DNA of 64,000 bases. Source: Amoebophrya sp. A120 (taxonomy: Eukaryota > Sar > Dinophyceae > Syndiniales > Amoebophryaceae). The translations under genes and the position numbers were made by a program. Under the pieces are notes generated by a model. The model did not search any database. It saw only the letters and a list, made by a program, of their open reading frames with translations, and was not told the origin of the DNA. Positions within the stretch are counted from its first letter, which is position 1. Each line of letters opens with the position of its first letter. Below, piece after piece: positions 1-12,300 of this stretch. The DNA is taken from contig CAJINV010000019.1 in assembly GCA_905178155.1 (NCBI GenBank), positions 1,162,913 to 1,226,912 of the forward strand, written 5' to 3'.

Positions 1-366
1 AATTTGTGAGATGATTGCTGAGGGCTGCGCGCGGCAGCCCTTGTCCTGGTCCTGGTAGCAAATATTACAAGATCATTGATAAAAGTCTGTTGTTGTTTGA
101 AAGTTCATTTAGCGTACTAGTGTCTTTCTGACGGTAAGTATACATATAGACGTGTAGATTTAATTTCAAGCTGTCAAAGAGTATTCCTTCATTTTCTTTT
201 TCTTGTTCATCCGTCAACGCCACGTGTACCTACTATTCCGAGAGTGTGTTTCTTCGTGTAGTTTTCGCATTGTTTTACTGTGTGCTTAGATAAATTTCGC
301 ACCAATAGTACCGGTTTTCCAGGCAGAAAACTCAGGCTTCATCCTAGTATCCTTCAAACCTCTGCC
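1..366. other. Region downstream of the TraB gene
   Basis: No coding exon or introner terminus is seen here. The interval lies 3' of the minus-strand TraB gene and presumably holds its 3' untranslated region. No tRNA or known RNA is recognised. Confidence 0.5.
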
Positions 367-3300
367 CTAATTCCCCCTCGCATCTGCCGCCGTGTTGCAG
401 TTGCTATACCCCAATTTTTCCAGCTCTTTCTGCAACCCTGCAATGTGCTGGCAGCCCACCACAGCCAGCACTCGACCGTCGAAGCCTACCAAAGTACTAG
501 CCATCGATTCTTCGCGCCGGTGGAATATGATGTCCGACGTGTTTTTCGGCTCCGTTTTCAGAGCCACCTCGCGCAAAATGAACGCCAGCCGGTGGGTCGG
601 CACGATGTCGTACGACAGTTCCGCGGTTTTGTTTTCTTGCAGTTGTCGGGCCTGGTGCTTCTGCGCGGAGGAAACGGGTGCAGAATTGGAATTACCACTA
701 GACCCCCCGCCGCCGAGCTGTACCAATCGGTCTAACTCGGTATCGGACAAATCGCAGACGATCCGCAAGTAGTGCGCCAAAGACTGTTGCTTCAGGAGCT
801 CACACGCCTGCAACGCGAGCTGATATCAAATGTAAAAATGTCTGGGTCTGGAAGGTTGCCAGGTTTGTCATGCATATTTTACATGACTCAGGATGTCTGT
901 AATGCATGATCTGGCATCACATATTTTTAGAGGCCTTCCTGATGCCTATCCCGCATGACAAATGGCCTCCCCGCGTAGCACAAACTGGGCTCCTATTGCT
1001 GGTCATGCAATACAGATTTTTTAGAGTGCAAAGTTAGCATCACAAGTTCCAACCTTCCAGACCCAGACATTTTTGCATTTGATAGCTGGCGGTTGGAGTC
1101 AATGTGGAGGATCCGGCAACTCGGGCCGGCGAGGTACTTGGGCATGGCGACCGGAAAAGAATTGCAGATGGAGAGAACCTTTTTAAAATGACGTGGAAGT
1201 TATGCAAGAACTCTTGTGAATCATGCTACCATGTAATAAATGTTGCTCCGAAAAAAAGTAGAAAAACACGCTGATGAAACATCCATATCCACTAAAGTAA
1301 AGAATCACCAGAAGATAAGTACGCTCTTATCAGTCTTCTCCGTTTTCGCCTTCCTTGCAATCTCGTTCAAGAAATGCAGCCCGAAGTCCTCACGCAGCGC
1401 CTCGCGGCGGAAGGCGTCCGCTAAGCCCTTCCACGTTTCCCGACCGTCCAAAGGCGCTTCCAGCCCAACGATGTGGGGCTGCAGACGCCGGAATACCTTT
1501 TTTTCAGTTGGTATTCGGTGCGGGGTGAATTACTAGTTACCCGACTGCAAGGCGTAGAGCGTCACACAACGTGGTGGTCTTTATTGTTTCTCATGCTCTA
1601 CTGCGGGCTTTTATGATCTCATGACATGATCAAGAACAGATGGAAACACGATAGGAGCTTAGTGTTATTCACGGATCGTCTTAATGAAAAAGTACCTTCG
1701 CCATGTTGATCGCGTCGTACTTCGAGTAGTGCAGTTGTCCTAGGATGTAAATGTGCGAATTCTTCGCCACCATTGGGTTGTTTAAACACCACTCTGCCAA
1801 GTCCTCGTTTGTCGTATCGCGCAAAACGCGGTACAAATCCAAGCCGTACGCCATCGCTTTGTCCAAGTAATCCTTCGGCTCCTCGACTTTCGCACCACTA
1901 CTTATGGGGGTGTCAGAATCGAAATCGTCAAACTTGAAATAGTTTGCCATACATAAATAAATGCAACGCAAAAATTGTCTCCATTGCAGAGGACGCAAGG
2001 AAGGCAGATTGTAGTGCTGGTAAGGGTCGAGAATTGTGCTGCTGATAAGCATAACAGACGGGAGCCCATTTGCCCTAAACAGCATGACAGACTTGCTTTA
2101 GAGGGAAAGAAAATTTGTCAGGCGCCGCCTATAAACTGTGGGCCCAACTGGTATAAATTTCAGGCATTGCAAATTTTTTCAACTTTGTCGATTTCGATCC
2201 TGACACTCCCATACGCATACTACTACTGGATTTATTATTTTTCGACGACTTAGAAGAACTGCTCGAGCTCTTCTTCGACTTACTACTCTTTCTGCTACTT
2301 TTCTGTTCCGCTTTTTGTCCTCCACCTCCCGTACTACTTCCAGTGACGATGTGGGGCACTACCGAAAAGCTGCCTGTGGTCTCCAGACCCTTCGCCGATG
2401 CGACAGGCACCGGGACAACGGATTTCCCGCCCTCCGCCACATCGAGTAGGGTGGGGTTTATCCAAGAAAAAAACTGTGTTAGTGTAAGTCTTTTGGGAAA
2501 ACAGCATCACAAGTTTGTCTGCAATGACAGCAAAAACCTGTTATGCGCAGCTAGGAAGGGAAGACACATAGGAAACGAGCCGGTCATGCATGTCGAGCAT
2601 GACAAGTGTAAACTGTTTTGCATTCTCTGCATCACAGATTTACAATTACACAGTTTTTTTCTTGCATAGGGTTATTGGGGGGAAGATTTGTAAAATTCGC
2701 GTCTTCGATCGAGGAGTCCACGTGCTCGGAAAACCGAACTGCTATGCCTTCCTCAGGTGTCACACTCTCAAACGTTACAGTAGAGAGTCTGGAATTTGTC
2801 TTGCATGAACAGCATGAGTACCATACCGAGACTTGCGCTTTTCGCATTACAAGTTTCGCCGGATTGCTCTAGTGGGGCTTGAGGCTCCAGAAGTTGTCAT
2901 GCGTGTAGTTCCTGTGAGAGTAGGCCAGATGAAGCACGACTTGCATCACAAAATCCAGACTCTAAAGTAACGTTTGAGATTGTAAGACATGAGCAAGTCA
3001 TAACTGCGGGCCTCTCCTTCTGCGAAGGTTGACCAGATGCTGTTTGGCTATTATTTTCTGGGTAATTATTTTGTGCGTCTACTAAAAACCCATTCTCTTG
3101 GTCGCCAGTCGTGCCTTCCGCTGCGTTAAAAACGCCGCTCTGTGCACCACCACTGCCCCAATTCGCATTCATCTTCTCCTTTTCCCTCTGTCGTCGCTTT
3201 TTCTCCATCTTCTTTTGCAATTTCGTCGACTTCGGTTCCCACCGCTCCTCGGGTACGACAAAAATCGAGGGCACCGTTTCCAGAGAGACTTGATGATTCG

Positions 3301-6300
3301 CCGCGTGTTGGGGGTGTGACAACTGTTGGTGGAGCTGCGACGATTTATTGGCGGTAGTAGACTTGTGCTGGTTTATCGCAACAGCACCTTGGTGGTGCTG
3401 TTGTTCCACCGCGGTAGTTGTACTATTTCCGTCGTAGAACAGAAAACTTCCCGTGCTCTGATTCAGCTGGTCCTGCTTGTTGTCAAAATAACCGGCGGCT
3501 CCTTTTGCAGTTGCCTTACTAGTAGTAGCACCTTTAGAAGTTGGATTTTCTTTGCTAGACGACGAGGACGAAATTGCTCCTGCACCTCCAGACAGCTCCG
3601 CCTCAACTGCATTGGTGAGGCTGTCTTGTTTCTCAACCTTGATCGAAGTTCCGCTGAACTCCTTTGACCTTTGCTTCTTCAGCAAGGTTGGCTTGTCGGC
3701 GTTGCTCAGAATCTTCTCTGCAGCGGTCTCAAGCGACAGAGGTCCGGCGTTTTCCCCTTCCTCCCCACAACTCTCGGTTGCGCCATTCATCGTCCCCACA
3801 GCGCTGATGTTCAGAATGCTGCGGGAAAACTTCCGTCCCAGCGCTTTCCGCAGGTCCGTGTGTTCGGAGCCGAGGTTGGTTTGCTTGTTGCTCAGGATCT
3901 GATTCTGAAGGTTGGCGGAATTTTGTCCGAGGTAGGCCACGTTTGGCGGCGGCGGCGGGGGAATTTCGATCAGGTTGCCGTGCCCGTCGAAAGTGGAGGA
4001 ATTCATTTTGGCGGCGCGCTTCGCGGCGTAACCCGCCGCGGAGGCCGCCATTTCCGCAAGCATCTCCTGGGCGGTAGGCTGGTGGCCTTGGTTTTTTTGA
4101 ATCGCAGCCCCAATCGTAGCAGCTGTGGAGGCGGCGGCCTGTTGTAGTTTTTTTCCCGGAGTTTACTTATGTTGCGGTTCATTGATGAAAATAAATTCCT
4201 CGATCACAGAGACGTACAAGGCATAGAGCAGCTCTCAAAGTCCTGATCTCGAATCGAGCCCCTCGATCTGTTTTTCCTTTAAATGCAAATCTTAAAAAGC
4301 AAAAAAAAATCGCAAGTACCTGCTCCGCCGTCAGCTTTTCCTTGGACAAAGATTTTTTCCTTCGCAGCTTGAGCGTTCCACCCACCGCGTTGCCATTAGT
4401 TCCCATCGCAACACCGGAGCTACCACCTATGGGCGAATTCATTTGTTCCCGCAACAACGCTTCTTTCAAGTGTGGATTCTGTTCGAACAAGACGGATTCG
4501 TCCCCGTCGACAAACTTTATCATGCCGTTCGCGTCTAATTCATACGCGGGCATGGAGAAAATCGGGGGCGGTTTTTCCCGGGGCTTTTTCAGTCTTTCCT
4601 TCTGCTTCTGCAGGTCCACAGGGTCGTTGCTCATTCCCACGGGTATGAACTGGTCGGTTTCTGGCGGGATGTGGTCCGGGTTGATCAAAAGCTTTTTCTT
4701 CTTCTTCTTTTTCTTCGGTTGTGGAGAAGAATTTCCATTATTCCCACCACCTGATCTCGGCCGCGGGTTCAACACGTGGTGGCTGGGACTTAGATTGTTC
4801 AAATCGTATGCGTTATTGAGTTGTATCAAATGCAAATATGTCTGGGTCTGGAAACTTGTAATGCTGGGTGGGAAATAGTGAAAGCTCTGTAATGCACAGC
4901 CAAGCATGAGAAATATCTGCGCTACTTAGTTTTGCACTTTCCGCATGACAAACTGCGTTTTTGCATGACAAGTAATGCATCACAAACGTTTCAGGATGCC
5001 AGACAAGCATGACACACATCCAGACCCGGAAATATTTGCAATCCATAAGTTGTCCGCTATTGCCATTGTTCCCATTCGCGTTCTTCGCCCGCATAGCGGA
5101 GGACGGTCGTCTCGAGTTGATAAATTTCCAGTAACTCGCGCCCGCTTTTTCCTTCGACGATGAAGTAGTTGTGCCTTTATTCATGATTTTATTCTGCGGA
5201 TTCTGTCCGAGGCCAAAGTTGTGCATTTTGGTTAAATTGGTCCCCTGGTAGTTGTCTGAGGCGAAATCTCGGATTTGGTTGGCTGCGTTGTTCACCAAAT
5301 CCCTGTCAGAACTGTTTTTCTGATTGCTATTGCTGTTCCCCGCTGCACCAGAACTACCCATGACAAAGTCGTTCCGTGCCATCAGCGCTTTGTACCCGTC
5401 AGACTGCCTATTGCCGCCCCACCGCAAGTTCGCGATCTGATACGGCTTTTCCCGTTGCAACTTCCGCCACGTGGCGAGCAATTCGCGGGCCTCCTCTTGC
5501 TTTTTCGTCTGCGAATCTTCTGATTCCGCGTCGGATATGTCGTTGTCCGACTGGTGTCGATTTCTGGTGCTATGGTGCGTTCGCTGTTCTTTCTCCTCCT
5601 TATTGTGCAGCATGGTTTGAAACCCGTCCGATCTGGTGCGCCAGCTTTTGCTCCCGGAATTCCTCTTCGTGTTCTTTTGCAGCAAAATCTGGGAGGCACT
5701 CATCGGGAAGTCGCTACCACCTCCAGTAGCGTTGTTGTGCTGATGGATGTTGTGAAACCCGGTGGAGGAGGAAGAAAAGCCGTTCATTTGCTGGTCGTTG
5801 TACACCCGGGCGGATTCGCGCATCGAAATCATCCGCGGAGTGGCCGCGTCCGCCGCGTTCGGATTATTGGTGTTCCCACCGGCCCGGGAGCTTGGCCTCG
5901 AATTCCCCCCACCATCTTTCGCAGAGTCCGGACCGCCGAACATCTCTTGCTGTTGCTGCTGTCGCGTCATTCGGTGCTCTTGCAGGAATTCCAAAGCGGC
6001 GTTCGCGACACTGGCCGCGCCCGATTTGTTCTTCTTTCTCTTCTTGCTAGGCGAAGTGCCAGAAGCTGTTATAATCCCTGCTCCCGCGGCAGTAGATGAA
6101 CTTCCGTTCAGCTGGTTAGTCGCTTGTTGCAGCAACTGCATCCTCCGCTCGAGTGGCGACAAGACCGTGTTGGTTTTGCTCAATGGCTTCCGTTATCAAA
6201 TGCAAAAGTGTCTGGGTCTGGAAACTTGTGATGCTGGGTGGCGTATCATGAGGAGGCCACAAGTGCTGGCCCAGCATGACAAGTTTCTGAGCTTCTAGGT

Positions 6301-9300
6301 GTTGCCTATTCTGCATGACAAACTGAGTTTCTGCATGACAGAAAAATGACGCTCTTGGGTAACGTGCATGACAGATTTGAGAGTCATGCGCATGCCAGAC
6401 AAGCATGACACACATGAACTCTTCCAGACCCAGACATTTTTACACTTGATATCCGTGGTCTGGTTTTCCGATTCCCCGGACTCGATGCGCGACGTTGGTC
6501 GCTCGCCGATTTCGGCCGCTCGCGGAATAGTTGTTGTAAACCGAGTTGTTGCTGCCCTAGTGGGTTGTGTTGCTGCACCAGCCCTGTCAGTGTGTTGCCA
6601 GAAGATGACTGCTGCTGCTGCTGCTCGGTAGCCGATTGCGGTGCTCCAGCAGTTTGCTCTTGCTCCATCTTGCTCGAGGAAGAACCCCGATTATTGCCGC
6701 GGATATTAAGCCCTCCTGTTATGGCGCTGCCACCATTCTGTTCCTCAGCTTCTTGTTCCGCATAATTACCATCCTCCGCGCTGTCAACGTCGTCGACGTT
6801 CGCCTCACCCCCTTCCGCCTCCGACTGCTGATCAGCGCCGTCCTCCGCCCCCTCCTCCTCATCTGCGATCACGTGGTGTCGTCGCCTGCTCGTCGGATTT
6901 TTCCGGTACAACTTTCCCAAAGCAGCCTTGATCTGCGCATCCGTCTGCAGCTGCTGCTGCTGTTGTTGTATTAAAAGGTGCTGCTGGTGTTGCAACTTAG
7001 CAGAAGCACCACCTCCCCCTCCCTGCGATGATGAACCCAAACGCTGCTGTTGCGCCGCGCTGTGCGAACTCAAGGATTGCGACCCGTCGGGCCTTGAATT
7101 CATATTTCGCATTGAACTCCCCGCGGCGCCACCAGCACCGCCGGTGGGGGATCTGCTCGGAACGGGGGAACGGCTGGGAACAGGCGATCGACTTGGTGGT
7201 CGCCGAGAATTCTGGTTCCTCTCCTCTTCATTCCCCGAAAATGTTGCCATAACACCACCGCCTCTATTGTTCGACGAGGAGCTTGCGTGGCCACCACCTC
7301 CTCCTCTACCCCCGGCCGCGCTTTTCACCGAGCCAGTCGGACTGGTCCTCGGCAATGGCCCATACACGTTGTTCCTCGGACTGTTCCGCTCCGTACTCGA
7401 AGCGCGGCCGGACCCGCCGGGAATGCGGTTTTGTAGTTTCATGGGCGACCGGCTCCGCAGGTCTTTCAGCCCCGTGTCCACCTTCGCGGCGATTTTAGCA
7501 TACTTCTTCGCTTCATCCAGCTCTATATCGGAGGAATTGCAGCTCCACTCCATCTGCGTCGACATTAAACTATCCTCCCCCGCCGTGTTAGAGGAACTCG
7601 ATTTCGGCCGGGGCAGAGGTATCAAGTGCAAAAATGTCTGGGTCTGGAAGAATGCAACTTGTGCTGCTGCATTTGGATTCCCAAAAAAATCTGTATTGCA
7701 TGAGTACCAAAGGGAGTGCGATTTTTGCTACGCTGAGAAGGCATTTGTCTGGCGGAATATGCATTAAGAAGCCCTCAAAAAATCTGTATTGCTAGGGTAT
7801 GCAACACAGACATCATGGCTCATGCAAAACGTGCATGACAAGTGTCAAGAATCTTCCAGACCCAGACATTTTTACATTTGATAAGGGGTTGCAGCAACTG
7901 ATTCCCCGTCAGAGTGTCTATCACGAACGGCGGGTCGTTGGTTTGATCAGTCGTGTGGAAGGTCGTGGTTGCCTTGTTGTTTCGAATTGCACTGCTGTTA
8001 TTTCTTGCGGAGGACTGGCGCTGGGTCGACGCTGACGCGCCGTTCTCTCCAACCGTACTTGTTCCGACGGGGGCACTACTCGCAGCCTGATCCATCGCCG
8101 CCGTGAAGCTGTTGCCCGCATGCTTCTTTTTCATCTCCGAGGTGGAACTGCCTGCAGTTGTACTAGAGGTGGTCCCAGCATGTAGTGCTGTTGACCCAGA
8201 CTTAATACTGTTCCCGGCACCACCGCCCGCCGACGCGGAACCTTTTGACTTCGAACGTGACGTCTTCCGCGACTCCCCCCTAGGACCTGCAGCGCCGCCC
8301 TGTGCTGCTGCTGCTTTCGAGGCGGTTCTACTACCTGCTGCAGCTCCGTCCGTAGTAGTTCCTGAACCGCTTGTTCCTCCCCCCTTCGTGCTCGGACTGC
8401 TCTTCGGCCGCTTGGCTTTCGCAGCCAGCCGCGCCATGATGTACGCGTTCGTGAGCATGCTGTTGGTGATTTTCTGCTTCTTTTCCGGCGAAGTTCCGGT
8501 CCCGTCCTCGTGGTCTAGTACCCCGTCTTGTTCTCCGCCTTGCCGATTCGATGAAGCTTGGTTCAATCTCGCAGCCCGCGCCAACGCTTGACTCCCCATC
8601 GCGATGTTGATTTCCCTTTCTCGCTTCGCGATCTCCACCTGCTCTGCTGCTAAGCGCTCCGCGGCGGCTTCTATGAGAGTGCACAAGCCCCCCTCCCCCT
8701 CATTTGTATGGCATGAGCAGCAATACAAATCCCGACACACGTGGAGCCTGTGCATGGCAAATTCACGCGCCTAGTGTAGTACTGTTTGGGCTTCCGGATG
8801 AACCTGGCATGCAGACAGTGCCACAAAGCAGCGCTTGAATTTGGGTTTTGCATGACAAACGAGGGGAAGGGGGAGTTGTGCACTCTCTTAGCTTCCTTTT
8901 CGCGCCACTTTTTCCAGTCCCCGTCGAACTCCGGCGGCAGCTCGGTGGACAGCCGCGGAATGTTATCAAAAGGAAAAATCTCCCTACCCCATATCGAAAT
9001 GGAAATCTGTGATGCGGGATTTGTGTACACAAATCGGCCTTGTATTGCAGGAAGGCATCGCGGCCAGATCCCCAGGCTATGTAGGGGCGTATCGGTCTTC
9101 TAGTTGCTCAGCATGGCAAACGGCTCCCCTTTAGGCCCGACAGCATGACAAATCGCAGCCATAATGGGGGCGAACCTTTTGCCCTTGTCTTCTTGCAAGA
9201 CAGATGTGATTTGTGACCTGAAATCAGCAACACAAATTTTCGGAAACATGCCTTTTCGATATGGGGAGGGGGGATTTTTCCTCACAATAAATGTGCTCCT

Positions 9301-12300
9301 TGGGTCGCAAGGGCTGCACGGCCTCATGTTCCATTTCGGAGGAGGAAGAGTTGGAAGCAGAAGATGTCGTCGTTCCTACTACTCCCTCATTATCTTTGTT
9401 TACCCGCTCCCGCCGCTCTTTCTCCTGCCGTAAAGTCAACGCCTGTTGCGAGAGTAACGCGTCCTTCAAAGTCGCGGCGCCGCCGTAAAGTGCCGCGTAA
9501 GACATATTGCGGGAAGTTGCTGCGTCTGCTGGTACTTCGCCAGAAGTCACGGGCTTCGTGCCATCGACAGCAGTAGACGACACTGCTCTGGAGCTGCTCC
9601 CCTCGGTAATCTCCTCAATGCTCGAAGTGGACTTGTTAATGTTGTTCGTGTTCTTCCCCTGCTGATGCAGCACAACAACATTACCGCCGGCGCTGCTAGC
9701 TCGCATCGCTTTCTCAGATTTATTTTCATTCTCTCCATGCAACACGTCTGATCCAGCCCCCTTCTGCTTCGTTGCACTAGTCGACACCGGACGTGAGGAC
9801 CGATTTGCGGAGGTGCTGGAGGAGGAAGCCGAGTTGCTTCCGCTTTTGACACCGTTCGCGTGGTCAGATGATGATGATGATGAAACTCCGCCTTTATTGT
9901 TACCTCTAGAAGTAGTTGTGCCACCAGTGCTGCTACCTTGTCTTAACAACTCCTTCTCTACTGCGCCGCCAAGAACTTCTACCGCGCTGCTGTCTGTGCT
10001 TCCGCTGTTCTGGTCCGACGGACCGCCGCTGGAGGTTGTCCCCCCCGTGGTCGCGGTTGCTGTACTACCGACGCGTCCGCTAGTACTAGCACTACTTCTG
10101 TTCTCGCTCACTATAAAATGCAAATATGTCTGGTTCTGGAAACTTGTGATGCTGGGTGGCGTATCATGAGGAGGCAACAAGTGCTGGCTCAGCATGACAA
10201 GTTGCTGAGCTTCTAGGTGTTGCCTATTCTACATGACCAACTGCGTTTCTGCATGGCAGAAAAGTGGGGCTCTTGGGTAACGTGCATGACAGATTTAAAG
10301 AGTCATACCAGACAAGCATGACAAACATGCATTCTTCCAGACCCAGACATTTTTGCAGTTGATACTCATTTCCCTTAAACTATTTTCCGCCGTGTATCCT
10401 ATGTAAAAACGTCCCCACACCATAGTTGTATTGCAAATCTCCATGCTGAAATTGTTTCTCATGCGGAGCCCCATGAGAAGCATTTTTCAATCGTGCTTTG
10501 CAATTTGTCATGCTCCAATCAGCACGATATACTAGGTCTGTAATGCTGCTGAGCTAGCTCAAACAGCACTAAGCTACGAGTCCAAATTTGTCATGCAAGA
10601 CACCCAAAACTTGTGGATTTGTCTAGCCAATCCCCCATCTTGACTATGGGGTGGGGACGTTTTTACATAGGATACCGTGCCAATGTCCCGGGGCCGCCAC
10701 CCGGTCTTGCTGTTGCGCTCAAACGCGAGCAGATCTTCCAGGGCGTATTACAATGAAAAATGCCCCCTCCCCATATCACAACGGAAATCTGTGATGCAGA
10801 TTTGTGGTCACAAATCAGCTTTGTGATGCTAGAAGGGAAGAGATGCGGATTGAAGTGCTGGCTGGCGCGGGGACGCCTTGCGTCTTCAGCATGACAGGAA
10901 GCAACTGGAAACGGGAAATAGCATGACAAATTGCCTCCAAACGAGGGACCAACTGCGCCTCTTGGCCTTCTAGCAATACACAACGATTTGTGTACTCAAA
11001 TACAGCAACACAAGTTTCGTTTTTGATATGGGGAGGGGGGATTTTTCCTTTTGATAGGGCGTGCTCCCGGTTGGCGCTGTCTGCGACGTTCGCATTCTGT
11101 AAAATGTTCGGCACGAGCAAGTATCAAATGTAAAAATGTCTGGGTCTGGAAGAATGCAACTTGTGATGCTGAATTTGGATTCCAAAAAAATCTGTATTGC
11201 ATGAGCAGCAAAGGGAATGCAATTTTTGCTACGCGGAGAGGGCATTTGTCATGCGGAATAGGCATCGCGAAGCCCTCAAAAAATCTGTGATGCTAGGGCA
11301 TGCATCACAGACATCGTGGCCAATGCAAAACATGCATGACAAGTCTCAGAATCTTCCAGACCCAGACATTTTTACATTTGATAGCAAGGGGTCGACCACG
11401 TCCTCCAACTTTTCCGTTTTGGACAGCAGCTGCTATCCTGAGTAAAAACGTACCCACACCATAGTTGTCATGCAAATCTGCATGCTTAAAATGTTTGTCA
11501 TGCGGAGCCCCATGAGAAGCATTTTCTAAGGGTGTTTTGAAATTTGGCATGCTCCAATCAGCATGAGAGACTAGATCTGTAATGCTGCTGAACTAGCTCA
11601 AACAGCACTACACTACGCGTCCAAATTTGTCATGCGAAACAAGCAAAGTTGGCCGATTTGTCTAGCAGATTTTCCATCTTGACTCTGGTGTGGGTACGTT
11701 TTTACTCAGGATAGCTGCGCCGCGTTCGCCAAAAGCTCTGGCGTTAATCCCACCGGGATATTCACCTCATCCCGCTTCGACGTCAGTTTCCGCTTCTTGA
11801 TCTGCCGCTTTTTCGGCGATTGCTGCACAAAACCGAGGTAAATGAACCGGTCCTCTTCCTCTACTTCGAGCGGGTTGTTTTTGTTGTTTTTATTCCCGTT
11901 CTTTTTCTTCTTGTTCGGACTAGAAGTACTGTTGGTCCCGTCGGGATCGAGAGTTATGTTGTCTGCATTTAATGCTACCCCGCCGTCTTGACTCAATGCT
12001 CCTGCACCAGCTTGTTCCTGGTCTGTTGCAGCAGTACTAGAGTCCGCCTGGTGCTGATTTTCTCCACTCATCTGCTCCTTGCCCGCAATGAAAGACGACC
12101 CCTGCAGGGCCTCCGGAACTCCGCCGTCTACTGGCTCGCTGTTCGAGGTTGCTTGTTGTTGATCTCCGACGACCGCATTGGTAGCTCCGGCACTTGAAGA
12201 TGCCGATGATCCTGCTACCGCTGCTGCGGTCCCACTACTCCCGCCAATGCTCGTCCCGCTTGCAGCGGAGGAGCCACCAGCTCCGGTCGGGGGTTGTGGC

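Noticed and set aside
824-1084. CRISPR-like repeats
   Set aside because: The repeated units are inverted termini of dispersed introns, not direct repeats with spacers, and the genome is eukaryotic.
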